NCBI GenBank assembly: GCA_024508915.1
Contig: JANINR010000071.1
Coordinates: forward strand, 1-36,673
Direction of reading: 5' to 3'
Origin: Lysobacteraceae bacterium
GTDB taxonomy: Bacteria; Pseudomonadota; Gammaproteobacteria; Xanthomonadales; Xanthomonadaceae
Length of the DNA stretch: 36,673 bases
This document shows, in pieces, positions 8,359 through 15,621 of the stretch (the stretch's first letter is position 1; every line of letters starts with the position of its first letter). The position numbers were made by a program, and so were the translations under genes. The notes under the pieces were generated by a model, which was given only the letters and a program-made list of their open reading frames with translations, was not told the DNA's origin and did no database searches.

Positions 8359-9056
8359 GCGCGCGCCTCCTCGCGCTCCGCGCGGCGGCGCGCGACATGC
8401 ACCGCGACGCCGGTGAGCGCCATCAGCGAATACGCGAACCCGGAGAAGCCGGACAGGCCCGGCTGCCCCGCCAGCGCGCACGCCGCGATCAGCAGCAGCG
8501 CCAGCGCCCCCGTCGCAGGGATCATCCATTGCGCCGCGATCGCGCCGCGCAGCGCGATGCGCTCGTCGCGATCCAGGCCCAGCGCGTCGCGCATGCGCCA
8601 TGCGTGGCGATACAGCGCGACCACGACGAAGCCGAGCGTGGTCCAGGCGACCGCGTAGGCGAGGAACAGCAGCTGCAGGTCGCGCGCGTCGCGGATCGCG
8701 ATGCCCATCGGCAGCCAGCCGTGGGTGATCCAGCCGAAGAACGCGGTGAAGATGATCCGCAGCGGATACACGTACACCAGCACCAGGAACACCAGCAGCA
8801 GGCTCAGCAGCACGCTGCGCCCGTCGTCGAGCCCGTAGCGCCGGCTCCAGTCGGCGTGCTGCCACCACAGCATCGCCAGCAGCGAGAAGCTCGCCGCGAA
8901 GGCCGGCACGCCCTTGAGCGCCTCCACCAGCGCCTGCGCGCTGTCCGGCATGGCGTTGAAGGAGATCACCAGCAGCGTCACCGCAAAGGCGAACGCTGCG
9001 TCGACGAACGCCTCGATGCGGGTCACTTCCCGCCCACGCTCGAATTTCCCGGCCAT
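8355..9056 (-). CDS. TMEM175 family (DUF1211) potassium channel-like protein
   Basis: An inner-membrane protein of 233 residues. The first helix carries the family signature in the form RIEAFVDAAFAFAVTLLVIS, matching the RxxxFxDxxFAxxxTLL filter helix of prokaryotic TMEM175 channels. About six hydrophobic segments follow, and the tail is basic (ARRRAEREEARA). Bacterial TMEM175 proteins form K+-permeable tetramers; activity here is inferred from family. A GGGAGG lies seven bases upstream of ATG 9056. A minus-strand TACCAT at 9078-9083 may be the -10 box, giving a leader of about 15 nt. The gene is translationally coupled to bioD, an association with no obvious functional link. Confidence 0.88.
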   Translation of the reverse strand: MAGKFERGREVTRIEAFVDAAFAFAVTLLVISFNAMPDSAQALVEALKGVPAFAASFSLLAMLWWQHADWSRRYGLDDGRSVLLSLLLVFLVLVYVYPLRIIFTAFFGWITHGWLPMGIAIRDARDLQLLFLAYAVAWTTLGFVVVALYRHAWRMRDALGLDRDERIALRGAIAAQWMIPATGALALLLIAACALAGQPGLSGFSGFAYSLMALTGVAVHVARRRAEREEARA

Positions 9057-9090
9057 GGCAGCCCCTCCCGAGGCCCCATGGTAGCCGGGT

Positions 9091-9096
9091 TACACT
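9091..9096 (+). promoter_or_regulatory. -10 box for a leaderless fRMsr transcript
   Basis: TACACT ends seven bases before the ATG at 9104, so transcription would start at or within a base of the start codon. There is no Shine-Dalgarno sequence in between, which supports leaderless translation. The 47-bp divergent gap also has to hold the promoter of the TMEM175-bioD pair. Confidence 0.55.
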
Positions 9097-9103
9097 GGGC
9101 GGC

Positions 9104-9592
9104 ATGAGCTTCCATGCGTCCGCCCTCACCGGCAGCAAGCCGGAACAGTACGCCCAGCTGCTGGAGCAGGCGCGCGCGCTGCTGCACGGCGAGCGCAACC
9201 CGGTGGCCAACGCGGCCAACCTCAGCGCCCTGCTGTGGCACGCGCTGCCGCGGCTGAACTGGTGCGGCTTCTACCTGTACGACGGCACCGAGCTGGTGGT
9301 CGGCCCGTTCCAGGGCCTGCCGGCCTGCGTGCGCATCCCGCTGGGCAAGGGCGTGTGCGGCACCGCGGCCGCGACGCGCCGCACGCAGCTGGTCCGCGAC
9401 GTCGATGCGTTCGACGGCCACATCGCCTGCGATTCCGCGTCGCGGTCGGAATGCGTGGTGCCGCTGTTCGCCGCCGACGGCGCGCTGGTGGGCGTGCTCG
9501 ACCTCGACAGCCCCGACCTCGCGCGCTTCGACGAAGAGGACGCGGCGGGCCTGGAAGCGATCGCCGCCGCGTTCCTGGACGCCATCGCATGA
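9104..9592 (+). CDS. Free methionine-(R)-sulfoxide reductase (GAF domain)
   Basis: A single GAF-domain enzyme of 162 residues that reduces free methionine-R-sulfoxide in the cytoplasm (E. coli YebR/MsrC type). The three active-site cysteines are present in their usual settings: C75 in GLPACVRIP, C85 in GKGVCGTAA and C109 in GHIACDSAS. A fourth Cys (C117) follows in SECVVPL. The core ends with the conserved GVLDLDSP. Its last codons overlap the start of the next gene (ATGA at 9589-9592). Confidence 0.93.
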   Translation: MSFHASALTGSKPEQYAQLLEQARALLHGERNPVANAANLSALLWHALPRLNWCGFYLYDGTELVVGPFQGLPACVRIPLGKGVCGTAAATRRTQLVRDVDAFDGHIACDSASRSECVVPLFAADGALVGVLDLDSPDLARFDEEDAAGLEAIAAAFLDAIA

Positions 9593-9975
9593 GCCCCGCG
9601 CCGCCGCGCCTGCGCAACATCGGCCCGAAGTCCGCGGCCTGGCTGCGCCAGGTCGGCTTGCGCACGCTCGACGACCTCGCGGCCGCCGGCCCGGTCGACG
9701 CCTACATGCGCGTGCGCCGCGCCGGCTTCCGCCCGGGCCTCAACCTGCTGTACGCCATCGAGGGCGCGCTCAACGACACGCACTGGCAGGACGTGCCGGA
9801 TGCGCGGCGCGCCGAACTGGTCGCGGCCGCCGAAGCCGCGATCGCGCTGCTGCCGCCGCCGCGCGGGCGCCCCGCCGCCGCGCCGGTCACGACCACGCAC
9901 ATGGAATCCGATGCGGACGATGCGTCGCTGCTGCCGGACGATTCCCGCGAGGACGTCGACGGCGACGCGCACTGA
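9589..9975 (+). CDS. TfoX C-terminal-domain protein
   Basis: A small protein of 128 residues. Residues 7-85 match the TfoX/Sxy C-terminal domain (helix-hairpin-helix-like): LRNIGPKSAAWLRQVGLRTLDDLAAAGPVDAYMRVR, then NLLYAIEGALNDTHWQDV. The N-terminal TfoX domain of the competence regulator is absent, so it should not be called Sxy. The remaining 40 residues are a low-complexity, very acidic tail (ESDADDASLLPDDSREDVDGD). The start overlaps the stop of the fRMsr gene, indicating a coupled operon; its function is unknown. Confidence 0.85.
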   Translation: MSPAPPRLRNIGPKSAAWLRQVGLRTLDDLAAAGPVDAYMRVRRAGFRPGLNLLYAIEGALNDTHWQDVPDARRAELVAAAEAAIALLPPPRGRPAAAPVTTTHMESDADDASLLPDDSREDVDGDAH

Positions 9976-9990
9976 CGCGCGACGATCCCG

Positions 9991-9996
9991 TACAAT
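9991..9996 (+). promoter_or_regulatory. -10 box of the btuB transcript
   Basis: TACAAT lies shortly before the cobalamin riboswitch begins; transcription would start near 10003. A -35 box is not evident. Confidence 0.55.
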
Positions 9997-10002
9997 CGAT
10001 CC

Positions 10003-10200
10003 CGCTTCGCGGTGACCCGGCGGCGTCCTGCCCACGGGTTGAAACGGGAAGCCGGTGGCGCCGCACCCGATGCGGCCATCCCGGCACTGCCCCCGCAACG
10101 GTAAGCAAGGCAAGGCGCGGCATCCGCCACTGTGCACGGCACGGGAAGGCGCCACGCCCGGGAGGCTCTCCTCCCCCTTGCGAGTCCGGAGACCGGCCAC
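10003..10200 (+). ncRNA. Cobalamin (B12) riboswitch
   Basis: The hallmark blocks appear in order: a GGTGACCCGG start near 10011; TTGAAACGGGAAGCCGGTG (10039-10057); CCCCCGCAACGGTAAG (10090-10105), the B12-box region; CCACTG (10127-10132) with GGGAAGGCG; and the closing CGAGTCCGGAGACCGGCC (10181-10198). It precedes btuB, the classical target, where adenosylcobalamin represses expression. The next 170 nt up to the btuB start are C-rich (10260-10335). They contain a GCGCGC repeat pair just before the ribosome binding site that could form a sequestering hairpin; the mode of control is not resolved. Confidence 0.95.
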
Positions 10201-10370
10201 GGAGCAGACTGGTTGCGGCGCGGAGGGCGCTGCGGCGGCGATGCCGTCCCATCGTTCGCGCGCCCGCTGCATGCGCCCGATGCCTCCGGCCCTCGCTTCC
10301 GCCCATCGTCCCCCGGCCGCGGCTTCCCGCCCTGTTCTGCGCGCGCGGGTGTGCGCGCTGGAGACCGACG

Positions 10371-12320
10371 ATGCAAACGATGTCCTGCAATCCCCCGATG
10401 CGCGCCCCGGCGCGCGCCGTTCCCGCCCGTGCCGTCCGTACGCCGGCGATGCTGCCGCTGGCGTTGCTGCTGGCACTTCCCTTCCACGCCGTGGCGCAGT
10501 CGGCGCGGCCTGCCGGCGATGCCACCGACCTCGGCGACGTGGTGGTCACCGGCACGCGCACCGCGATCACCGCCGACCAGTCGCTGGCCGCGATCGAGGT
10601 GATCGGCCGCGACGAGATCGAACGCAGCCAGGCGCACTCGCTGCAGGACCTGCTGCGCGGACGCGCCGGCATCGATCTCGCCAACCAGGGCGGCCGCGGC
10701 AAGGTCTCGACTTTGTTCATGCGCGGCACCGAATCCGACCACACCCTGTTCCTCATCGACGGCGTGCGCGTGGGCTCGGCCACGTCCGGCCTCACCGCGC
10801 TGCAGGACCTGCCGCTCGAACTGATCGAGCGCGTCGAGATCGTCCGCGGCCCGCGCTCGAGCCTGTACGGCAGCGAGGCGATCGGCGGCGTCATCCAGGT
10901 GTTCACGCGCGGCGGCGGCCAGGGCACGCACGTGCGCGCGCACGCCGGCGTCGGCGGCCATGGACTGCGCGAAGCCGGCGCGGGCCTGGACAGCGGCGGC
11001 ATGCTGTCGGACGGCGTACGCGGATGGTTCGGCATCGACGCCAGCCACCAGTCCGACGACGGCATCAACGCCTGCCGCGGCCTCGCCACGCCTTTCTTCG
11101 CCGGCTGCGGCATGGACCATCCGGATCCCGACCGCGACGGCTATCGCAACAACGCGGTCTCGCTGCGCGGCGGCCTCGACGTCGGCGACGCGTGGAAGGC
11201 GGACGTGCACGCGCTGCGGGCCGACGCGCACAGCGAGTACGACGGCGATCCCGCGTGGGGGCTGCCCGACAACTCGGACACGATCCAGCAGGTGGTCGGC
11301 GGCCGTGTCCGTTATTCGGGGAAGCGCGCCGCCGTGCAGTTCAGCGCCGGGCGCAACACCGACAGCTCCGACAACTTCATGGGTGCCGCGCCGACCGACC
11401 GCTTCGCCACCCACCGCGACAGCGCGGGACTGCAGGCCGACGTCACGCTGGCCCCGGGCCGACTGCTCACCGTCGGCACCGACTGGTCGCGCGACAGCGG
11501 CGGCGTGCAGGGCGGCTTCAGCGCGTTCGACGCGTCGCGCCACGATCGCGCGGGGTTCGCCCAGTTCCAGGGCGCGTTCGGGCGCCACGATGTGCAGGTC
11601 TCCGCGCGCCACGACGACAACAGCCAGTTCGGCGGACACGACACCGGCAGCATCGCCTGGGGGATGGATGCCGCGCACGGGCTGCGCTTCACCGCGAGCT
11701 CCGGCAGCGCGTTCAAGGCGCCCAGCTTCAACGAGCTGTACTTCCCCTTCTACGGCAACCCCGGCCTGGCGCCGGAAACGTCCCGCAGCACCGAGTTGGG
11801 CGTCGCGCAGAAGCGCGCCGGCTGGCGCTGGCGACTGGATGCCTACCGGACCACGGTCGACGACCTGATCGTGTACGACCCGACGATCTTCGTGGCCAAC
11901 AACATCGAGCGTGCGCGCATCCGGGGTGCGGAGCTGGGCGCCGGCGCGACGCTGGCAGGCTGGGAGCTCGATGCCCAGGCCACGTTCATGGACGCGCGCA
12001 ACCAGAGCGCCGCCGCGTACGACAAGCTGCTGCCGCGCCGATCGCGCCGCAGCGCGCGGATCGACGCGGACCGTGCGCTGGGCGCCTGGCGGGTGGGGGC
12101 GAGCGTGGTGGCGCAGGGGCGTCGCTTCGACGACGTGCAGAACGCGATCCCCATGGGCGGCTACGCGACGCTGGACCTGCGCGTGGAGCGGATGCTGGGG
12201 GCGGGCTGGACCCTGCAGGGCGGGCTGCGCAACGCCTTCGACCGCGCCTACGAGACCGCGGCGTTCTATCGCCAGCCCGGCCGCGAGTGGAGCATTACCC
12301 TGCGCTACGCGCCGCGCTGA
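10371..12320 (+). CDS. btuB: TonB-dependent vitamin B12 receptor
   Basis: An outer-membrane receptor that takes up cobalamin with TonB/ExbBD energy; 649 residues. A signal peptide precedes the AVAQ cleavage region near residue 40, followed by the TonB box in GDVVVTGTRT. The plug includes SLQDLLRGRAGIDLANQGGRG, STLFMRGTESDHTLFLIDGVRVG and EIVRGPRSSLYGSEAIGGVI. The rest is a beta-barrel with BtuB-like loops (DHPDPDRDGYRNN, AFKAPSFNELYFPFYGNPGLAPE). The start at 10371 has GGAG seven bases upstream and gives a proper signal sequence. The chain ends in RYAPR rather than the usual final Phe/Trp, a mild departure from the barrel-assembly signal. The riboswitch supports cobalamin as substrate. Confidence 0.95.
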   Translation: MQTMSCNPPMRAPARAVPARAVRTPAMLPLALLLALPFHAVAQSARPAGDATDLGDVVVTGTRTAITADQSLAAIEVIGRDEIERSQAHSLQDLLRGRAGIDLANQGGRGKVSTLFMRGTESDHTLFLIDGVRVGSATSGLTALQDLPLELIERVEIVRGPRSSLYGSEAIGGVIQVFTRGGGQGTHVRAHAGVGGHGLREAGAGLDSGGMLSDGVRGWFGIDASHQSDDGINACRGLATPFFAGCGMDHPDPDRDGYRNNAVSLRGGLDVGDAWKADVHALRADAHSEYDGDPAWGLPDNSDTIQQVVGGRVRYSGKRAAVQFSAGRNTDSSDNFMGAAPTDRFATHRDSAGLQADVTLAPGRLLTVGTDWSRDSGGVQGGFSAFDASRHDRAGFAQFQGAFGRHDVQVSARHDDNSQFGGHDTGSIAWGMDAAHGLRFTASSGSAFKAPSFNELYFPFYGNPGLAPETSRSTELGVAQKRAGWRWRLDAYRTTVDDLIVYDPTIFVANNIERARIRGAELGAGATLAGWELDAQATFMDARNQSAAAYDKLLPRRSRRSARIDADRALGAWRVGASVVAQGRRFDDVQNAIPMGGYATLDLRVERMLGAGWTLQGGLRNAFDRAYETAAFYRQPGREWSITLRYAPR

Positions 12321-12326
12321 CGCACC

Positions 12327-12357
12327 GGCCGGCGGGACCTCCACTGTCCCGCCGGCC
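12327..12357. terminator. Strong hairpin between convergent genes
   Basis: A perfect 12-bp stem GGCCGGCGGGAC / GTCCCGCCGGCC with a 7-nt loop lies just after btuB and before the 3' end of the facing small gene. It has no T-run on either strand, so it may be a bidirectional hairpin without U-tract or a 3'-end stabiliser rather than a classical terminator. Confidence 0.5.
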
Positions 12358-12380
12358 CCAAGCCAAGGCGCCGCGGCGGT

Positions 12381-12560
12381 TCAGCGCTTGCGGTCGCCGC
12401 GATCGCCGTGCCCGGGCTTCGATTCGGCCTGCGCGTGCTGGCGGCGATCCTGCGCCAGCGACCGGCCGACGTCGTCGCTTTCCTTGAACTGGCCCTGTTC
12501 GTCGCGCCGCACGTAGCGCTTGTCGCCGGGATGGGGTTCGATGAGTTCGCGTTTCGACAT
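12381..12560 (-). CDS. Small conserved hydrophilic protein, 59 residues
   Basis: It encodes MSKRELIEPHPGDKRYVRRD followed by EQGQFKESDDVGRSLAQDRR and a basic, Gly/His-rich tail (KPGHGDRGDRKR). This is a small hypothetical family I recognise from many proteobacteria; its function is unknown. The motif PGDKRYVRRDxxGQF is the conserved core. The protein is highly charged, with no membrane segment and no Cys. The start at 12560 has AAGG about eight bases upstream. It is divergent from the hemerythrin gene, with about 155 bp between them. Confidence 0.8.
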   Translation of the reverse strand: MSKRELIEPHPGDKRYVRRDEQGQFKESDDVGRSLAQDRRQHAQAESKPGHGDRGDRKR

Positions 12561-12716
12561 GGCATCGCCTTCGCAACGGGGAGGAGATGCGATCGTTAAC
12601 GCAGGGCCCATGAACCGCGCGCGAAAGGCCGCTGAATGGAGGCCGCGCGCACGCGCATTCACGGCGGCTCCATGGCCCCCGCACGACAGTGTGCCAACCC
12701 ATTCCGGAGCAGAGAC

Positions 12717-13241
12717 ATGGCACGCGACATCCTCAAGACCCTGAAGGCCGAACACGACGAGATCCGCGACCTGTTCGAACAGCTGAACGGCACCACCGAC
12801 CGCGCCGAGAAGACGCGCGCGCAGCTCCTGGCGAAGATCGACCAGGGCCTGCTGCCGCATGCGAAGTGGGAGGAGGCGGTGTTCTATCCCGCGTTCCGCG
12901 AGCGCGCCGAGCGCGACGGGCAGAAGACCTGGGCCGAAGCCGTCGAGGAGCACCGCGCCGTCGAGCAGACGGTGATGCCGGACGTGCACCAGGCCGAAGT
13001 CGGCACGCCGGAGTTCGCCGGCCGCGCCAAGGTCTTCGGCGAGTTCGTCGAGCACCACGCGAAGGAAGAAGAGTCGACGATGTTCAAGATGGCGCGCGAA
13101 CTGTTCAGCGCCGAGGAACGCGCCGCGCTCGACGAGCAGTACGAAGCCTGGAAGCAGTCCGACGAAGGCATGGCTGCCGTTGCCGAAGCCGCGGCCCTGA
13201 CCGGCGCGGATGCGGCGCTGGGCAGCCAGCGGATGCAGTAA
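12717..13241 (+). CDS. Hemerythrin HHE domain-containing protein
   Basis: A helical diiron-type protein of 174 residues. Candidate iron ligands are H13 in AEHDEIRDLF, H48 and E52/E53 in LLPHAKWEEAVFYP, H79 in EEHRAVE, and H113/H114 with E117/E118 in FVEHHAKEEESTMF. This matches a single-domain HHE fold; such proteins bind O2 or NO or act in stress responses, and which applies here cannot be seen. The start at 12717 has GGAG seven bases upstream; an earlier in-frame ATG at 12636 adds only low-complexity codons. The isochorismatase-like gene follows after 28 bp, probably in one transcript. Confidence 0.9.
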   Translation: MARDILKTLKAEHDEIRDLFEQLNGTTDRAEKTRAQLLAKIDQGLLPHAKWEEAVFYPAFRERAERDGQKTWAEAVEEHRAVEQTVMPDVHQAEVGTPEFAGRAKVFGEFVEHHAKEEESTMFKMARELFSAEERAALDEQYEAWKQSDEGMAAVAEAAALTGADAALGSQRMQ

Positions 13242-13269
13242 CCGCCGCGCGCGGGACCGGCGGCGCCCG

Positions 13270-13839
13270 ATGAGCACGCAAACCCTCCGCCGGCCCGCGC
13301 TGCTGCTGATCGACTTCATCAACCACTTCGATTTCCCCGGCGGCGCCGCGCTGGGCCGCGCGACGCGCCGCATCGTGCCGGCGGTGCTGCGCCTGCGCGA
13401 GCGCTTCGACCGCGCCGGCCACCCGGTGATCTACGCCAACGACAACTGGATGCAGTGGCAAGGCGGCTTCGCCGACCTCGTGGCCGCGTGCCGCGAGGCC
13501 GGCGGCGATTCGGGCTACGTCGCGGAGAGGCTGGCGCCGTGCGAAGGCCACTATTACGTGCTGAAACCCAAGCACTCCGCGTTCCTGTGCACCGCATTGC
13601 CGGTGCTGCTGCACCAGCTGCGCGTGGACGGGCTGGTACTGGCGGGCGTGGCGACGGATTCGTGCATCCTCGCGACCGCGCTCGAGGCGAACATGCGCGA
13701 GTACCCGGTGTGGGTGCCGCGCGACTGCACCGCGGCGATCAACTCTGGCCACAAATCCCGAGCCCTTGAGCTGGTGAGTCAAACAACGAAGGCCCGCATA
13801 ACAGGCTCGGCTGCCACATCCAGCTGGCTTAGATCCTAG
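13270..13839 (+). CDS. Isochorismatase-like cysteine hydrolase with replaced 3' end
   Basis: An alpha/beta hydrolase of the isochorismatase/nicotinamidase superfamily, 189 residues. The catalytic triad is visible: D15 in LLLIDFINHF, K99 in LKPKHSAF and C131 in VATDSCILATALEA, with the cis-peptide region VLAGVATDS. Substrate is unknown; such enzymes hydrolyse small amides or vinyl ethers. The first 157 codons use the local GC-rich codons. From about base 13741 (after CTAAIN) the composition drops sharply, and the last 30 residues (SGHKSRALELVSQTTKARI...) are written in AT-richer DNA that continues into the island. The tail still resembles a normal family C-terminus, so the enzyme may be intact but chimeric. 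The stop shares a CTAG with the next gene on the opposite strand. Confidence 0.85.
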   Translation: MSTQTLRRPALLLIDFINHFDFPGGAALGRATRRIVPAVLRLRERFDRAGHPVIYANDNWMQWQGGFADLVAACREAGGDSGYVAERLAPCEGHYYVLKPKHSAFLCTALPVLLHQLRVDGLVLAGVATDSCILATALEANMREYPVWVPRDCTAAINSGHKSRALELVSQTTKARITGSAATSSWLRS

Positions 13840-14060
13840 TGAATGCGTTGTTGAGCAAACAAGTCTTCCCACTGTGCACCGACGTGATTCAGTGCCTCGC
13901 AAAGTGGTGGTGCAAGCGCGAAAACGGCGTCAGTAATCTCTGGGCAATCGTGCTTCAAGGATAGCCAGACCGCCAACGCCAAGATGCCGGAACGATCCAG
14001 TTCAGACGACACGGAGACCCCATCCATCGGGCGACATATTCTCATTATTTTCAACGACAT
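13836..14060 (-). CDS. Hypothetical protein in the island
   Basis: A short frame of 74 residues if read from the ATG at 14060. The frame extends to an ATG at 14141 (101 residues), but neither start has a clear ribosome binding site. The C-terminal half (LDRSGILALAVWLSLKHDCPEITDAVFALAPPLCEALNHVG) looks protein-like and helical; I do not recognise a family. It is convergent with the isochorismatase gene (shared CTAG at 13836-13839) and divergent from the next island gene. It could be spurious or a gene remnant. Confidence 0.35.
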   Translation of the reverse strand: MSLKIMRICRPMDGVSVSSELDRSGILALAVWLSLKHDCPEITDAVFALAPPLCEALNHVGAQWEDLFAQQRIH

Positions 14061-14155
14061 ACGGTTCGGCCACGTATACACATATGGCAGCAGCCCTCGA
14101 CAGCGCCGAGGGGGACGCCCTATCTTGCTCGCGCCAGACATTCGAGCTGAGCTGC

Positions 14156-14536
14156 ATGGGAAAGGCTTTCACTGACACCACGACCTTCTTGCCAGTCGTC
14201 CAAAAGTTGCGCTATGAGCAGCTGACTGTTGCAGAACTAGACTCGCTATTCCAACGGAACCATGAGATGACGTTGGGAGTCCTCTTGCCTGGTTTACCCA
14301 GGAACTCATACGTTTTACACCTACGCAAGCAGGGTAGTGCCTACGAACTGCTAGATCTACTGGTGACCGATGGTCAACACAAGGTTTTGGCGACAATCGC
14401 CAATACCGAACTTTTAGTCGAAGCTATGAAGCATTATTGCGGCGCCAAGTCTTCCGAGCGTGCGCAAATCTTCTTTCGGCAAATCGCTGCCTCATTTAGA
14501 TCAGTTTCGCCAGAAGTACCGTCTCTATGTCCTTAG
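14156..14536 (+). CDS. Hypothetical protein in the island, 126 residues
   Basis: A cytoplasmic-looking protein beginning MGKAFTDTTTFLPVVQKLRY and containing ELTLG-like and LLDLLVTDGQHKVLATIANTELLVEAM segments. There are no membrane helices or motif I can assign to a family. An upstream in-frame ATG at 14084 would add 24 residues, but GAGCTGAGC just before 14156 and the sequence character favour the shorter form. Its 3' end overlaps the 3' end of the nuclease gene by 12 bp, tail to tail. Its place inside the island next to a restriction-modification unit makes an accessory defence or counter-defence role conceivable, without direct evidence. Confidence 0.55.
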   Translation: MGKAFTDTTTFLPVVQKLRYEQLTVAELDSLFQRNHEMTLGVLLPGLPRNSYVLHLRKQGSAYELLDLLVTDGQHKVLATIANTELLVEAMKHYCGAKSSERAQIFFRQIAASFRSVSPEVPSLCP

Positions 14537-15607
14537 CCGCATGAAAAGCGCGTCCTTGATTCGAGGGAGATCGCTATCGGGCTTTTTCCCTTCGTCAATA
14601 AGTTGCGCCATTCCATCGCTAGGCGCGAAAACGGCCCATTCTAGTTTTGGTGAGAGGAAGATATACCGATCCTCTGAGGACTGGCCCCTTTTGGCGCTAA
14701 CGTAGCTAACCGGATTAGGACCCGCTATCAGATATATCTTGCGCCCTTCAATTGCTGCGTGTCCAAGCTCGCAACAGGTCTTTGGATACTCCTTCACTTG
14801 GCGCGAAGAAATCGAGGTAGCTCCAATAAAGTCGCAAACGTCGGTAAATGTCTCGCGCAAGCTCAAGGCGATCGCCCTAGCCTTAAACTCTGCGTACTGC
14901 TTGTACTCATCGCTTAATTGCTGCGCAGCAGGCAGATCGTTCGGAAGGCCCTCTGGAAGTTGAATGCGCATCAACTTGCCATAGTTACCTTCTTCGGCTT
15001 TGAATCCCAAGTCAGCTGCAATTACGGGAGAGCGCAGGTCAAACGCCTTCTCTCGTGAAACTCGCGTACCGCTGAGCCATCCATAGTCTCGAATCCTCGC
15101 GATGTTCCAAGCGCTAAAGACTCCTATCTCGTGAATCTTAGGAAACGTCAAAGCAACTCCGTCGCTCACTTCGGAAGCCCAGCCCCAGATTAAAATCACC
15201 AAAAAGTCTCGTCCTTCGCGAATTTCCGAAAGATTGACATCAAGATTCGCCGACTTTTCCTCCGCCGCTGTATGCAGGGCTTTCACTTCTAGGCCAGCGA
15301 AATTCTCAAATCTTGGATCACGCAAGATTAGATCTGGAAACGAGTTCCAAAGGACGTTGGAAATTGTGTAACCACTAGCGCCATTGGCAAGAAGAGAGCT
15401 CATTTCATAGGCCAAGGCATACTCTAGAAGAGTTGAAACTCTTCCGCGCGTGTCCGTAAGATGTCGCGCCCCCTTTGGAGGGTGTTCGGTCGACTGCCTT
15501 GTTGTGAGTACTTTCGAGATCCCGGTGTTGACCCTCTCCCCAGCGTCCTTGCACAGTTTCTCGATCGTGATTCTTAGCTGTTCCGGTTGGGAAAACGCGT
15601 AAGTCAT
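14525..15607 (-). CDS. Putative PD-(D/E)XK restriction endonuclease
   Basis: A protein of 360 residues, second gene of a two-gene unit, starting 14 bp after the methylase stop and preceded by GGGAG seven bases upstream. The nuclease call rests on a PD-(D/E)XK signature: PD at residues 91-92 in WNSFPDLILRD, and ExK at 107-109 in FAGLEVKALHT, in the correct order and spacing. The nearby EYALAYEMSSLLA helix fits the conserved acidic helix before the core. The C-terminal half has no motif I know. There is no helicase or ATPase domain, so this is not a type I or III HsdR/Res subunit; cleavage would be ATP-independent. Recognition site unknown. The family assignment is from motif and context, not from a known homologue. 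Confidence 0.7.
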   Translation of the reverse strand: MTYAFSQPEQLRITIEKLCKDAGERVNTGISKVLTTRQSTEHPPKGARHLTDTRGRVSTLLEYALAYEMSSLLANGASGYTISNVLWNSFPDLILRDPRFENFAGLEVKALHTAAEEKSANLDVNLSEIREGRDFLVILIWGWASEVSDGVALTFPKIHEIGVFSAWNIARIRDYGWLSGTRVSREKAFDLRSPVIAADLGFKAEEGNYGKLMRIQLPEGLPNDLPAAQQLSDEYKQYAEFKARAIALSLRETFTDVCDFIGATSISSRQVKEYPKTCCELGHAAIEGRKIYLIAGPNPVSYVSAKRGQSSEDRYIFLSPKLEWAVFAPSDGMAQLIDEGKKPDSDLPRIKDALFMRLRT

Positions 15608-15621
15608 TTCACCACTCCCAA

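Noticed and set aside
9405-10370. Upstream in-frame extension of btuB through the riboswitch
   Set aside because: The extension crosses a structured RNA and two other genes; ATG 10371 has a ribosome binding site and begins a signal peptide.
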